A stretch of 64,000 nt of DNA from the NCBI GenBank assembly GCA_025331445.1, contig JAIWNE010000016.1, positions 310,001 through 374,000 on the forward strand. The letters run 5' to 3'. Both the position numbers and the translations under genes were made by a program. The notes beneath the pieces are model-generated. The model saw only the letters and a program-made list of their open reading frames with translations, searched no databases and was not told the origin of the DNA. This DNA comes from Blakeslea trispora (Eukaryota; Mucoromycota; Mucoromycetes; Mucorales; Choanephoraceae). The first letter of the stretch is position 1. Every line of letters begins with the position of its first letter. Of this stretch, positions 35,654 through 49,903 are shown piece after piece.

Positions 35654-36164
35654 CAATAAGATAAAAGAAAGGTAAGGAATTGATGTGCACGCACATATAA
35701 ATAGTAGTCTGTGTGTATTCAAAAATATCTGTGACTCTATTCCATGATCAAGTATGCCAGTGCAATTTTAAATCAGGTTTTCATGAATTCATATTTAATA
35801 TAAGCTACAGATCTACAAGATGTCAACCAGCAAAACTGACTAGACTTATATAGTAAAGACACACAACGAGCAAACAAAATAGAGTATGTGGCGTTGATAA
35901 TTGATGTTTGTGAAGGATAAATCGGCTATTCAATAATTTATCCTCTCTTGAAGGGAGCCAGGCCCAATCTTTAATCTATATAAACACATATCTCAAGAAA
36001 AAAAAAAAGTCCCCTTTTGTGCGCCCCTTGTTTTGTGTATTAAAAAACCTATTTTCTTGCTAATTTTCTCTCTCTCTTTTTTTTTCTTTTTTCCTCTCTC
36101 TCCCCCTCTAACTTGAAATTCCTTTACTTTGATCATTACGAAATCATCATTCTTTTCTAGAACA
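35654..36164. other. Divergent promoter region, chitinase and Zn2Cys6 regulator
   Basis: About 510 bp between two start codons on opposite strands, so it must hold both promoters. The right part (36063-36111) is strongly CT-rich and lies before the regulator start at 36165. No gene. Adjacent placement of a regulator and a chitinase may be chance. Confidence 0.55.
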
Positions 36165-38129
36165 ATGAGCATTCAGCGCAAAAAGAAACCAGTTGAATTT
36201 CATTTTGTGGATATGAATGATCCTGAGAGATACAAAAAGCTTAAAGTAGCCCGTGCTTGTGATTTTTGTCGTCGTCGCAAATCAAAGTAAATAAACAGTA
36301 AAAAATTGAATGGAATCAATGATTCACCCCCTATGTTTAATTTTAGATGCGATATCGGTATTCCTGGTTCCGGCACTTGCTCGAATTGCCAAAAGCATAA
36401 GACGATGTGTATATTTTCTCCTGTGACACCCAGCCGGGCAGCAGATGCGTCTGTCCGTCAAGAATTATTAACACCCAAATTTCAGACTCAAGTCTTGTCT
36501 CCATCTTCTTTACTCCTCATTGAAAGTGGACAAGCAGGCTACGAAAGAGATCAACATGACCAACAGCAATCCTATACCGAGATACTTGGCTCAACCATGC
36601 AAGAGCCTTCACTGACATTTGAAACACAGTTATTTCAGATCTATTTCGATTATATCAATCCTGCCTTTCCAGTCTTGTTGAAACAATCAGTCATGCACAT
36701 CCATTCCCAAGATCAGCTGTTACTTCCTCGAGGACTAAGATATGCCGTTATGGCACTTGCTTGTAATTTTCTTCCACCCCAATCAAGATTACCTATCACT
36801 GATGAACAGCATCACCAGAATATGGCATTGAATTTTTATCGAGAATCCTTGAAGGAGATTGAGCATCTGCGCACAAATGCCTTCAACCCTCCTCGGCTAG
36901 ATATTGCTCAAACACTTCTCTTACTTTACAAATACCAAGAGATATCTCAACAACCATATTCAGGGATACAACATCTGGAAGCTGCTCAAAACATTCTTTG
37001 CAGAATACAAGCAAATGTCCCTCAACAACAAGAAATGATGACTCGCGTCCGTTGGATTTTGATCGGATGCACTGCTTTAGGCAACCTATCAAATAAACAA
37101 TTCAATCAGCTATACAACAAAGTTGAACTACCTGCCGAACTACCAAAAGCCTTATCTGAAGAGATGGAAGATGATAAAACAACTGCCTCAGCTGCCTTAC
37201 AACGTATTAACCAGTTTGATCAACTTTTGAACCTCAGTCTCTTGTATTCACATACAATCCAAACACTCATTGTAGGCTCAACCTCCGAGCTTATTTGTAT
37301 TTACCAATTTAGAAGCATTAGAGAGCATTGGTACAGTACATTACATCCTATCACTCAAAACCAGCTTTTGTCAATTTGTACCTTTGATCCACAAGAGATA
37401 GATAGTATCATCTTATACAGTGCTATACTGTACGATATGCTTTACCTCTTACTCTTAAAGTATTACCGTTTACCGGAAACTGAGTGGGAAGATGTCAAAA
37501 CAGCCTACCGACTGCAGCGCATGATACATACATGGATTATGCAACCCTCATTTAAGAGTGCTATTCAAAGTCAACGTATGGCATCATTCGGACTAATCCT
37601 CTGTTTGAATACACATCTATCTAAAGAAGAGGAACTCATAGATACTGGTGTCATTGATCAAATACGACGCATAATCGCATATACCCAAACAGACCCAAGA
37701 ATTGACAAAGAATTTGAAGAACTTCATGTTCAAATGAAAAACAAAAAGAATAGCAACACCATCTTACATCAACCACAACCAATGGACTACTTCAGTCTAA
37801 CTCCCCAGCACACAGTACGTTCAGGGGCTTCGTCACCTCTGGACTATCCATCATCTTCTACTCCTGGCCTTGGTGATATACTGTCAACTACAACTATTGA
37901 TGGACTGAATACACCTCTCGGTGGAGAAGAGAACCCAATACTAGGACAAACAACAGAGTGGATTATCGAGCAGCAAAGACAACAGCAGTTTCAGTTTCAT
38001 GCTTATCAATCGCAACAAATACCTTGCCCTACTCCATTTTTACATATGCCTTACCCTTCCATAAATCCTGCAATTGAGGTCACTTCTTATTCAACTCATC
38101 AGGCAGCAGAACAAGACTACTCCTGCTAA
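36165..38129 (+). CDS. Zn(2)Cys(6) fungal transcription factor
   Basis: Nuclear DNA-binding regulator. Exon 1 (36165-36286) and exon 2 (36347-38129) give 634 aa. The zinc cluster at about 32-62 is split by the only intron: CDFCRRRKSKC, then nine residues, then CSNCQKHKTMC (spacing Cx2Cx6Cx9Cx2Cx6C, complete). Basic residues precede and follow it. Residues about 105-420 have the fungal-specific regulatory domain pattern, starting LFQIYFDYINPAFPVLLK and including LPRGLRYAVMALACNF and ARTLLLLYKY-like helices (here AQTLLLLYKYQEIS). The C-terminal 140 residues are rich in Gln, Pro and Ser, as in activation regions. The target pathway cannot be inferred; the divergent chitinase is only a positional hint. 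Confidence 0.92.
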
Positions 38130-38523
38130 AATACCTATCTCAAAACCATATTACTGGCGCGATAAATTCGCACCATCCAGACGATAGTACAAGCTGTTGT
38201 TACAACAAAATCATATGTGTATTTTCTCCCAAAAATAGAAAAGAAGAGTATTGTTTGGTTTCTGTAACACTTTCTTGTACCTTCTTTGCTTCATATCAAC
38301 TGTTAATATAATACACAAATGGCAGCTGGTCTCAAGCCATAGGAAAGTTTCCTTGTTTCATATATCGCAATAAAACAACTGTTTATTTATATCAGATTGA
38401 GTCTGATATATCCGTTTCACTGAAAGATTCTTCTGTTCCCGAATCAAGAAAAAAAAAAGGTTTTGCCTTTTGGGTAGTCATGAGAGATAAGATAATTGCA
38501 ATGTTTTATTGTTGCATAACTCA
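38130..38523. other. Convergent 3' region with a strong palindrome
   Basis: About 390 bp between the 3' ends of the zinc-cluster gene and the TLDc gene. It contains the hairpin at 38388-38410, listed separately. The rest is AT-rich and probably holds both polyadenylation regions. Confidence 0.5.
38388..38410. other. Perfect inverted repeat TATATCAGA-TTGAG-TCTGATATA
   Basis: Nine-base perfect arms with a five-base loop, located between two convergent genes. It could fold as an RNA hairpin near both transcript ends, or act as a paired GATA-type site (each arm contains CTGATA). No direct evidence for either. Confidence 0.5.
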
Positions 38524-40230
38524 TTAACGGTCTTGCCTGTTATCTTCATCAATGATACCAGCCATTTTCAATAGTTCTTTATCCAAATCGCCATCTGCCT
38601 TACGAATGTTCAAATGAGCTCTTCGATCTGCTTCTTGTCTTTCAAATTTCCATTCCCTTGCTTGTCTTTCTCTGTCTTTTTCATTGCCCAGACCGAAAAC
38701 CTCAATGTTTTCTGTTTCAAATAGATAAGAAAATTCTAGTTGTAACTTTGACTTGGTTGCACTTTGAAAACTTGGTAAAGGAGGGTATGCCTCATGCTGA
38801 TAACCACCTTTTTGAAGCGAGTTGTCCAAATGCATAATAAAATCATGCTTAGTAGCTGTTGTTGCACCCAATCCAATGCCAAATTCATGGTTGTAGTATA
38901 CAAAGTGCTCATTTTGAGCTTGATGCGTACGACTATTCATCACCGGTCGATAAATATCAAATGAAGGCTCGATCTCGAACAGAAAGCATTCAGTACTTCC
39001 CCAAAATTGTTTTGAGTGCTTCCATGGTTGCGCAATATAGGCTCCAATAATGAGGTTTCGGTCAGGTGTGTTGGCCTGAATCACTAAGAGTGTAGGTCCA
39101 GGGTATTTAAAGACATGGCTTTCAAATCGATTCATTGAGAATCCGTCTTTGTCTGCTGAATACAGACGCACCCATTGCTTCGTGACTAATATAGACTCTG
39201 CCATTGGCCATGATAGCAGTGTTGTATGAAGCGAGGAGAGAATATCAGTGGTATCGGGCGAGGGAACTGTGTCCTCAGGCAATAGTCTAGGTTGTTTCGA
39301 CATAGACGTCTTGTTGTGGTCATAATATCCAAAAGAACGGATCACTGTTGATTGCAGCGTTTTGAGCCAATGTGGAGCAAACTTGACTTTCCAATTGCAG
39401 AATTGTTTATAAGTGACACAAGGCAGTTCATCCTTTTTAGACTGAGTCTGCATTGTCGAAACAATTTCGCTAGCTACCTTTCTTAAAAGTGCAAAGTCGT
39501 GTGAGCTCTCTTTATCTACTTCACCAAGCCATAACAAAAATGTTACTATTTCAACGAGATCTCGGCACAAAATTTTATCAGAGGCTTTGGTATCATCATC
39601 ATCGTCATGCGTATTCTTTACGTCAAGATCCAGATCGCCAAAATCAACACCAAGCTCAGCTAAAGATAATCCTTTCGAGCCTGTACTCTTGACAGTATCT
39701 TGATTCAATTCTTCATTTAAAAGAGGTGGTGAAGGTGGAGTAGATTCAGGTGTTGGTAAGAAAGATAGTGATTGGAAGAGCATTTTTTCAGAAAAGCAGT
39801 TATCAGATTCATCTAATCTTCCAGCAAGTATGACAAAAGCAGTAATGAATGCATTGAAAGAAAGTGGCACTGGCCCAGCTACTGTACATGCAGGAAAGGA
39901 TCCTAGAAATGAAAACGCTTTGAATAATAGAATGCCAGCTGGCTCAATTTCATTTGGTAGTTGCAGGTGTTCCTAATTTGCCAGTTAGCTACAAATGCTA
40001 TAGCTATTAAAGGATGGTACATCCAATCATTCTTGCTCATTTACCAAGAACTGTTTGGCTTCAATACACTCAAAGTCATCTTTGAACGTTGACTTGAGGT
40101 CTTTAAAAGTATATTGAAGTGATGCAAACTCTACTCGAGACAAATGTTTCTTCGGTCTAAACGATGTTGCTGAAGAACTAGAAGCAGAAGGTTGGGGAGG
40201 AACTTCGGGTTTTGTACTGTTTTGTCCCAT
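38524..40230 (-). CDS. TLDc-domain protein, Rtc5/MEAK7-like
   Basis: Two exons, 40230-40045 and 39972-38524, give 544 aa. The protein starts MGQNSTK, a good N-myristoylation signal, as in Rtc5 and MEAK7. The N-terminal half is helical (EF-hand-like region) with an acidic stretch (HDDDDDTK) near residue 165. The TLDc domain covers about 270-480: WVRLYSADKDGFSMNRFE, GPTLLVIQANTPDRNLIIGA, FLFEIEPSF and LGATTATKHDFIMHLDNSL. A charged helical tail (NEKDRERQAREWKFERQ) ends the protein. In yeast Rtc5 lies at the vacuole and affects V-ATPase assembly; human MEAK7 is lysosomal. By homology this is a vacuole-surface protein. The exact orthologue among TLDc proteins is inferred from the myristoylated start and layout. 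Confidence 0.87.
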
Positions 40231-41997
40231 TTTTTCTTTTTTTCAAAAGAAAAAAAAAAGAAAAGCATGAATTTAACATCCTCGAAAATATAAATGACGG
40301 GTTCTTAAAATAAACGCTGGATTTCCAAAAAAAAAAGTTAGATTTAATTGGCTGATACATAAAACAAACTTTTGTCCATTAGCCATGCGTTTATTGTAGG
40401 ATTCCTTGCAACAGTATAATAGTCAACAAAATAGTGTTTCTTTTTACAATTTATTGGACATGTATTAACAAGCAGTTGAGACAGACTTCAAAGCTCAAGA
40501 GTTTGTCAAAGCTCTCTTAAGTTTGCTTCTGAGAATAGATCTGGTCTGATCATACAATTTGATAGAATACGCGTCGCCTGTAGTGCCTTTCTAGCTTGAT
40601 TTAATAGCACAAAGTTTTGTAGTGTACTCTCAAACACAATATAGATAAAGCTGTGTTTAAGCTGGGAATAGCTTACTGGCTTGAAGATCACCCTTTTTAG
40701 CGTAAATACATCTAATCCTAAAGCGAACACACTCAAATTCAATGCTCGCTTATTCTGTGATGAAGATTGCTCTTAGTTACGCACAACAAAAGCAAGTATA
40801 ATTAAAAACTGAATTCATTTTAAGATACTTGAAGCTTGATTTCATCTACTTCAATTTGATTGTAACCTGAGAAGTGCAAGCCCTCTCTCTCTGTTTTTTT
40901 CTAAGAAATCAATTATTGCTGTGAATACAGAATAGTTTGTGTCAAATGTAGGGTTTCATAACATGCTAAAATGTTAGAGCATGCAAAAACATGCCATCAA
41001 AATAGAATATACCGGAAACGGTGTCCAATATGTCTTAATTCAACAAAAGGAAATTGTCATCTTAGAATATGCATATTCAATTTGCTTAACTCTTGTTACA
41101 AATGACCAATTTTTCTTTCCAACAGCTTAGATTAATTCTGAATACAAAAAAGAAAGATCAGGTAAAGTCTAAAAAAGAGCGAATATGTTGAGCTAAAAAA
41201 AATCAAAAAGGAGTTTTGTACTGCTTTCATTATTGTAGAAAAGAACACAACTGACACACCTTTTCTTATTCTACAAGAAAATAACATGAGCAATTTATCG
41301 ATTAATAGTGAAGGTATAGGCCGAAAGCCATCTTCGAGACTCTCGAGATTAATAAACAGCCATAAAAGCTTTTCATAAAAATGCTTTAATTTGAAACTCT
41401 AATGTTCGTCTATAATAACAGTAAATGGAAATACTTGAAAATGAAGAAAATTCCAGAAAACAAAACATCGGTATATGTCTAATTTTGGATCGATTTCTCT
41501 TTTGTACAAGGAGTTTGTATTGATTTAGCAATAATATCACTGAATCAATCAATACTTTGAGTACAGTAGCTAAATATGTCACTCATGCTAATAGTTCTTT
41601 GCCATTAAAAAGCGCATCTTTGATGTCGCCATGTCTGTATCTCTTCTCTCATCCATCATTGCTGTTTCTTTTTTTATCTGCATATGCCCGTAGCCCTTGA
41701 GATGGTTATGAGTTCAGTTCTTCGTTTAGAATAAGAAGCTGATTTTTTCATGCTTACTAAAAACAAGACGAACCGAGTCATAGTCAGGATCCACATTCCA
41801 TTTAAAAAGGAAAGAAGAGGAGAGAAAAAAAAAGAAAAAAAAAAGCTAAACGGTTTATATCCGAAAATATCATTAGATACTGAACCATCGAAACATAATA
41901 TACATATTTGACCAAAACTCCTTTCATCTTTCTTTCTTTTTTTTTCTCCTTCCTTTTGAAATTCTGTTTTATTTATTTATTTATTTTTTCTGTTTAT
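40231..41997. other. Divergent intergenic region, TLDc and kinase genes
   Basis: About 1.8 kb without a supported gene. Open frames near 40506-40742 and 41373-41582 (minus) have no family signature. The last 60 bp before 41998 are T/CT-rich. The in-frame upstream stretch at 41908-41997 encodes only hydrophobic Phe-rich sequence and is read as leader, not protein. Confidence 0.45.
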
Positions 41998-45413
<3,416 letters not shown>

Positions 45414-45585
45414 AATTCAAAAACAGATGAGAGCGTCAAACGCTCTAAAATCCTCAAATAAACCATCTTGCTTTGATAAGCACTGTAAAGTCTAAACTAT
45501 GATTTAATTGGTCGGAAGAAAATTCGAACAATGCAAGTATCTCTTTCTTTTTTTCCTCATTTCTTTTTTTTTTTTTACTCTTCTA

Positions 45586-46324
45586 ATGAGTTCAAATGGG
45601 AAGCGAGATGTGCTGAGGTCAATAGACTATCTTCTATGTTGCCATATAGCATACTCTTATTTCCTTGATGCAAGCCTGCTAGTACTTTTTTTTCATATAC
45701 TTTTACAGTTGGTATGTTCTTAAAGCGGGACCCAAGATGTTCTGATGGCTGACAATCCCTATATAAAGCAACTCTTATCACCACGATCTCTTAATCGTAC
45801 ACTGAGAACTGCTCTAGCTATTGTCAGTGTAGGCTGGTTAGTATGCTTGTTATTGCATGCTACTAGTGAACCAGGTCAACCTGGTATCATTATTGATTTT
45901 GTCGGTAACCGTAAGTGTGCAATATAATAAAACGTTGTATACAGCATAATTGACCTTCTTATTTCAAGAACAAAAGCCAAGTATGCTTAGAATGTTTTTG
46001 CTGGACAGTGTAATATATGTTTTGCAGATAGTGCGTGTGTTGATTACTTCGAGCCTTTCTTCACAACTTTTGCTAAATGGTACAGTCGTCACTACAATCA
46101 CTGTACCACCTGGGCTAGCAACAGCTCTAGGAGCCGAAAGTGTCACACTCATGCTGCCACCAAGAGAAGGCTCGGATGGCGACGAATCCAGTACGGATGA
46201 TCTTTTTTACCACAACGATTTGGTTGTAGATATTGAACTGAGAAACTCAATAAGGAATATCATGTATGCTGAAATGGAAGATCCAAGTACTGCTCGTGAT
46301 GGATCTGAGCGTCTACCTGTGTAA
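45586..46324 (+). CDS. DUF1746-type membrane protein, possibly Dsc4-like
   Basis: Three exons, 45586-45711, 45769-45910 and 45969-46324, join to 207 aa. The N-terminal 125 residues hold three or four hydrophobic segments: SIDYLLCCHIAYSYFLD, LVLFFHILLQL, LRTALAIVSVGWLVCLLLHA and MLRMFLLDSVIYVLQIVRVL. The cytosolic C-terminus is acidic (GSDGDESSTDD). This pattern resembles the fungal DUF1746 family, which includes Dsc4 of the S. pombe Golgi Dsc E3 ubiquitin ligase complex. An ATG at 45745 in the second exon's frame lies inside the first intron and is not the start. It begins 170 bp after the kinase gene on the same strand. The gene model is good; the family link is from pattern memory only. Confidence 0.72.
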
Positions 46325-46469
46325 ATACAACAATAAAGCAAGATATTAAAAAGGGCCAATAAGTGTTTATATATATATGATTATGTACAGAGAATGATTT
46401 ATTGATTATTTACAATGCAGTTTAAAGAAAAGGAGTGAATATAAAATGAAAGGAAAGAAATGTGGTATT

Positions 46470-49400
46470 TTAAGCAGTAATAAGTTCAGCAACTAAGCCA
46501 GTAACCTTCTCGGGAAATTCGCGTTCAAGCATCAACTCAAAGATTCCTTTAGCTTCGTTCACTTTGTTGTTGGCCATGTAAGCACGTACCATAGCTTCAT
46601 AAGTACTAGGCTCACGGATTACAGTGCAAGAGTCATCAGCATAGATTTTGTCATCTGTCATAGCATCAAACATAGCTTTTGCCTTTTCCAAAAGACCTTT
46701 TTGACCATAGCCGCGGATAAAGACATTCTCGATGTAAGGAGAAGAGCTCTTTTGAATAGAAGCTTGCATTTCATCATACAACTGTTCAGCGCGCTCCAAT
46801 TGATCGTTGCTTACGAGTGTATCCAACATGGCTTGATAAACAACTTCATCTTTGGCAACATGCTTAGCCTCCATATCTTGAAACACACGCTCAGCACTTT
46901 GAACATCACGTTGAAGAGTACCATAAGAATAGATAAGAGTAGCATAATGAGTAGCTTGAGGACGAATATGATCACAACGTTCCATATCACTTAGCATGCG
47001 ATGAGCAGTAGGCATGTCATAGGGAGCAATCAATGAGTAAGCTTCCATCAAAAGTTTGTAGGTATGAGCAGAAGGCTTGATGTGGCGACGGCGAAGTTCT
47101 GTGAAATATTCCAAAGCACGCTCACGGTCAGGTTGCTGACGTACATAGAACTGAATCATGTTGTTAAAGGGACCCACGCGAGGCTGGAAGCTAGGAGAAG
47201 CCAGCATTTCAGTAAAGAGCTTATGAGCCAAAGGTTCAGAACCAGCACGAACACAGGCGGAAATGATAGCACCATAAGTAATAGAATTGGGCAAGATGTT
47301 GAAACTTTGCATCTCTTCAAACAACTTCATAGCAGCATCAAGCTTACGAGCCTTAGCCAACTTAGAGATGACTACATTGTAGAAGAAAGTAGTGGGCTTG
47401 ACATCTCTGCGTTTGGCTTCATCGTAGATGATCAAAGCATCAGTAGCTTCATCTGTAGCACACTTGGCTGAGCCGAGTAAGAGACTAGCATAACCGTTAC
47501 CATCAGGATAGCGACCCATCAACTTGATTTGTTCATAGTATTTCTTTGCATCTACCATGTCACCTTGCTGAGCATACCCAATGAGAATACTATTGGTCAT
47601 CATGTAGATAGCTCTTTCAATTCGTTGAGAGTCCAAAGCAGAGTCCTTGAAGCATTTGATAGAGAGACGATACATGGCCAAAGCAATGTCGAGGTGACCT
47701 TGCTTACCAATGAAGGCGATAGCATCACGAATAGGCTCAACTGCAGGAACTAAATTGGCTTCAACAATGCGAGTGCGTAAGATATCAATAGCTTGATCAA
47801 GTTGTCCATGGATGGCAGCCTTCATGACAGCAGCAGAGGCTTCTTCAGATTCACAAAGAGCAGGTGAGGCGGATCGGTTAATAACTACAGTAGCAAAGCC
47901 TTCAACCTTGGCAATAAAGAGAGACTCCCACTTTTGAGCATGCTTCTTGTCGGCAACACGATTGAAATATGCCAATACACGAGACTTGACTCCATCGCAA
48001 ACAACAAAGTTTCTGGCTTTCATTTCATCATAAAGATGGAAGGCAAGATGTTGAAGGGAAGCAAGAGATGATTTGCGAGAAGAGATATCGGAGGCAATAG
48101 TTAAAGAGGCATCATACAAGAGAGTGTAGTCCGATTCAAGGAGGATATCATGGTTAGAGTCAAACTCGTAGTCTTCAATCAAAATCTTGGCAAGTTGCAA
48201 GGGAAAGTTGTGAGGACAGTGTGGAATCAAGAGACGAGCTACTTCTAACGTTTGTTCCAGACAACCTTTGGCAGCAACAGCAACCTCAATAGCGGCATTC
48301 TTGATTTGATTGAGACCTTTAGAGAGAGAGCGGGTCTTCATGGCTTCAAAGATACAACGAAGGGCATGGATAGCTTGATTGGTTTGACCGAGTTTAGCAA
48401 AGTGAGTTATAATACGGTCTGCCAAAAGAGCATCGGGTTCAAGGCCAGCTTGACGCATATCATTTATGACTTGTAAGACCTTTTCATTATTGGCATTATC
48501 TTTGAGACACAAAAGAGCATAGTTTGCTAAATTACCATATGACTTGGAAATGTCAGTCTGAACAAGAGCTTGATAGATACAGCTAGCTTCGTCAAAGACA
48601 CCCAATTGGCAATAAGATGAGAGAACAGGACCATAACTGCTAGCATCAGGTTGAGGACCAGACTCCTTCATGGATTCAATAAGTTCCTTGGCTTCATCCA
48701 GACGATTCTGAAGACAATAGTAGCGAATGATGGAGTTGTAAGGAATAGTGGAAATCTTGACCTTATCAGACTGCATTTCATGGACAATCTTGAGAGCACC
48801 CTCGAGTTGATGACACTTGAGATGAGCATCCACTAAGGCATTGTAGACATAAGAAGCATCATGAGGTCCAACAGTTTCCTTGACTTCAGCATACTTGTCA
48901 AAATAAGAGAGAGCAGAAGATAAATCACCTACACGGCCAAAGAGATTGATTAGAGCAGCATAGGTAGCAGAGGTAGGCATGGTGTTCTTGACAAGTTGGC
49001 CATACACATGCAGAGATTTTTCAGTGTCACCATAATGAGATAAGACGCGCAAGATTTGATTGTAGAGGTCAGCTTCAAAGAACTGAACAAGGTTTTCCGA
49101 GATAGCAGCATCAAAGATAGCGAGTGCCTTTTGAATATTTTCTTCAGCTTCCAATTCAGCCATGTTGTTTGATTTGTTTTGAACATGAGAAGAACGAGCA
49201 TTTTGGCGCTTGAGCATAGCAATCACTTTTTGTACCTCTACGTCACGCTTACAAAGGGTACGGATAAGAATGGTATAAGTAGAACTACTTGGCTGAATGT
49301 CAAAGCGGAGCATTTCTTCATACACTAATTTTATAAAATTAAGGTTAACATCTGATAAAAAAAAAAAGATTTTTTTCCCAAAGCAATTAACTTACTCTTT

Positions 49401-49903
49401 AGCATAGGAGTCAAAGGAGTACCGTCACGGCGAAGAGAGGCATATGCATCAAAGATAAGATTAAATGTATGGTCTGTTGATAAGAGACCTTTCTTTAACA
49501 AAGCATGATATTCAGACATCAGCATTTTGAGTTGACCATGGCGCTTGGCAGTCAAGATGCGGTCATTGGCTTCGAAAGAAGCAGAAGTAATAGCAGGTGT
49601 TTGAGGGCAAGACTTGGGTGAAGGTGGCGGAGTGATTAAATCGGCTGTAGAGTAGACAACATCAAATGTAGGTTCTTCCTTTTCTTCCTCTGGTGTATGT
49701 TGAGGTCGCACAGATGTATACATGTCGTGTTTATCCTCCCACTTTTTGCAATTTGGGATGGTCATGTATTTAGAATGATTAGATGTGTTCTTCTTGTTGT
49801 GTGTGTTGCGGTTTGCGTGTTGTCTGGATTTGTTTGAAGAGCGAGATGTGAAGATAGTAGTAGTAGTAGCTCTGGATGTAGGAGTTGAAGTAAGGATTTG
49901 CAT
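46470..49903 (-). CDS. Large pentatricopeptide repeat (PPR) protein
   Basis: RNA-binding helical-repeat protein, most likely mitochondrial and involved in organelle RNA processing or translation. Two exons, 49903-49396 and 49324-46470, give 1120 aa. The N-terminus (MQILTSTPTSRATTTTIFTS) is rich in Ser, Thr and Arg without acids, as in mitochondrial presequences, followed by a low-complexity Asn/His/Lys linker. From about residue 120 to the end, degenerate 35-residue PPR helix pairs repeat, for example TYAALINLFGRVGDLSSALS, YNALVDAHLKCHQLEGALKI, YGAIISACVRAGSEPLAHKL and YEAMVRAYMANNKVNEAKGI. I could not match it to a named yeast factor. Its promoter region is the unusual 49904-52609 stretch shared with the OYE gene. 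Confidence 0.92.

Noticed and set aside
45745..45927. ATG at 45745 as the start of the DUF1746-type protein
   Set aside because: The first membrane segment lies upstream (45586-45711). Splicing from 45712 to 45768 keeps frame and removes this ATG as intron.
46701..48836. Several forward open frames within 46.7-48.8 kb
   Set aside because: They are antisense shadows of the long minus-strand PPR gene and show no family features.
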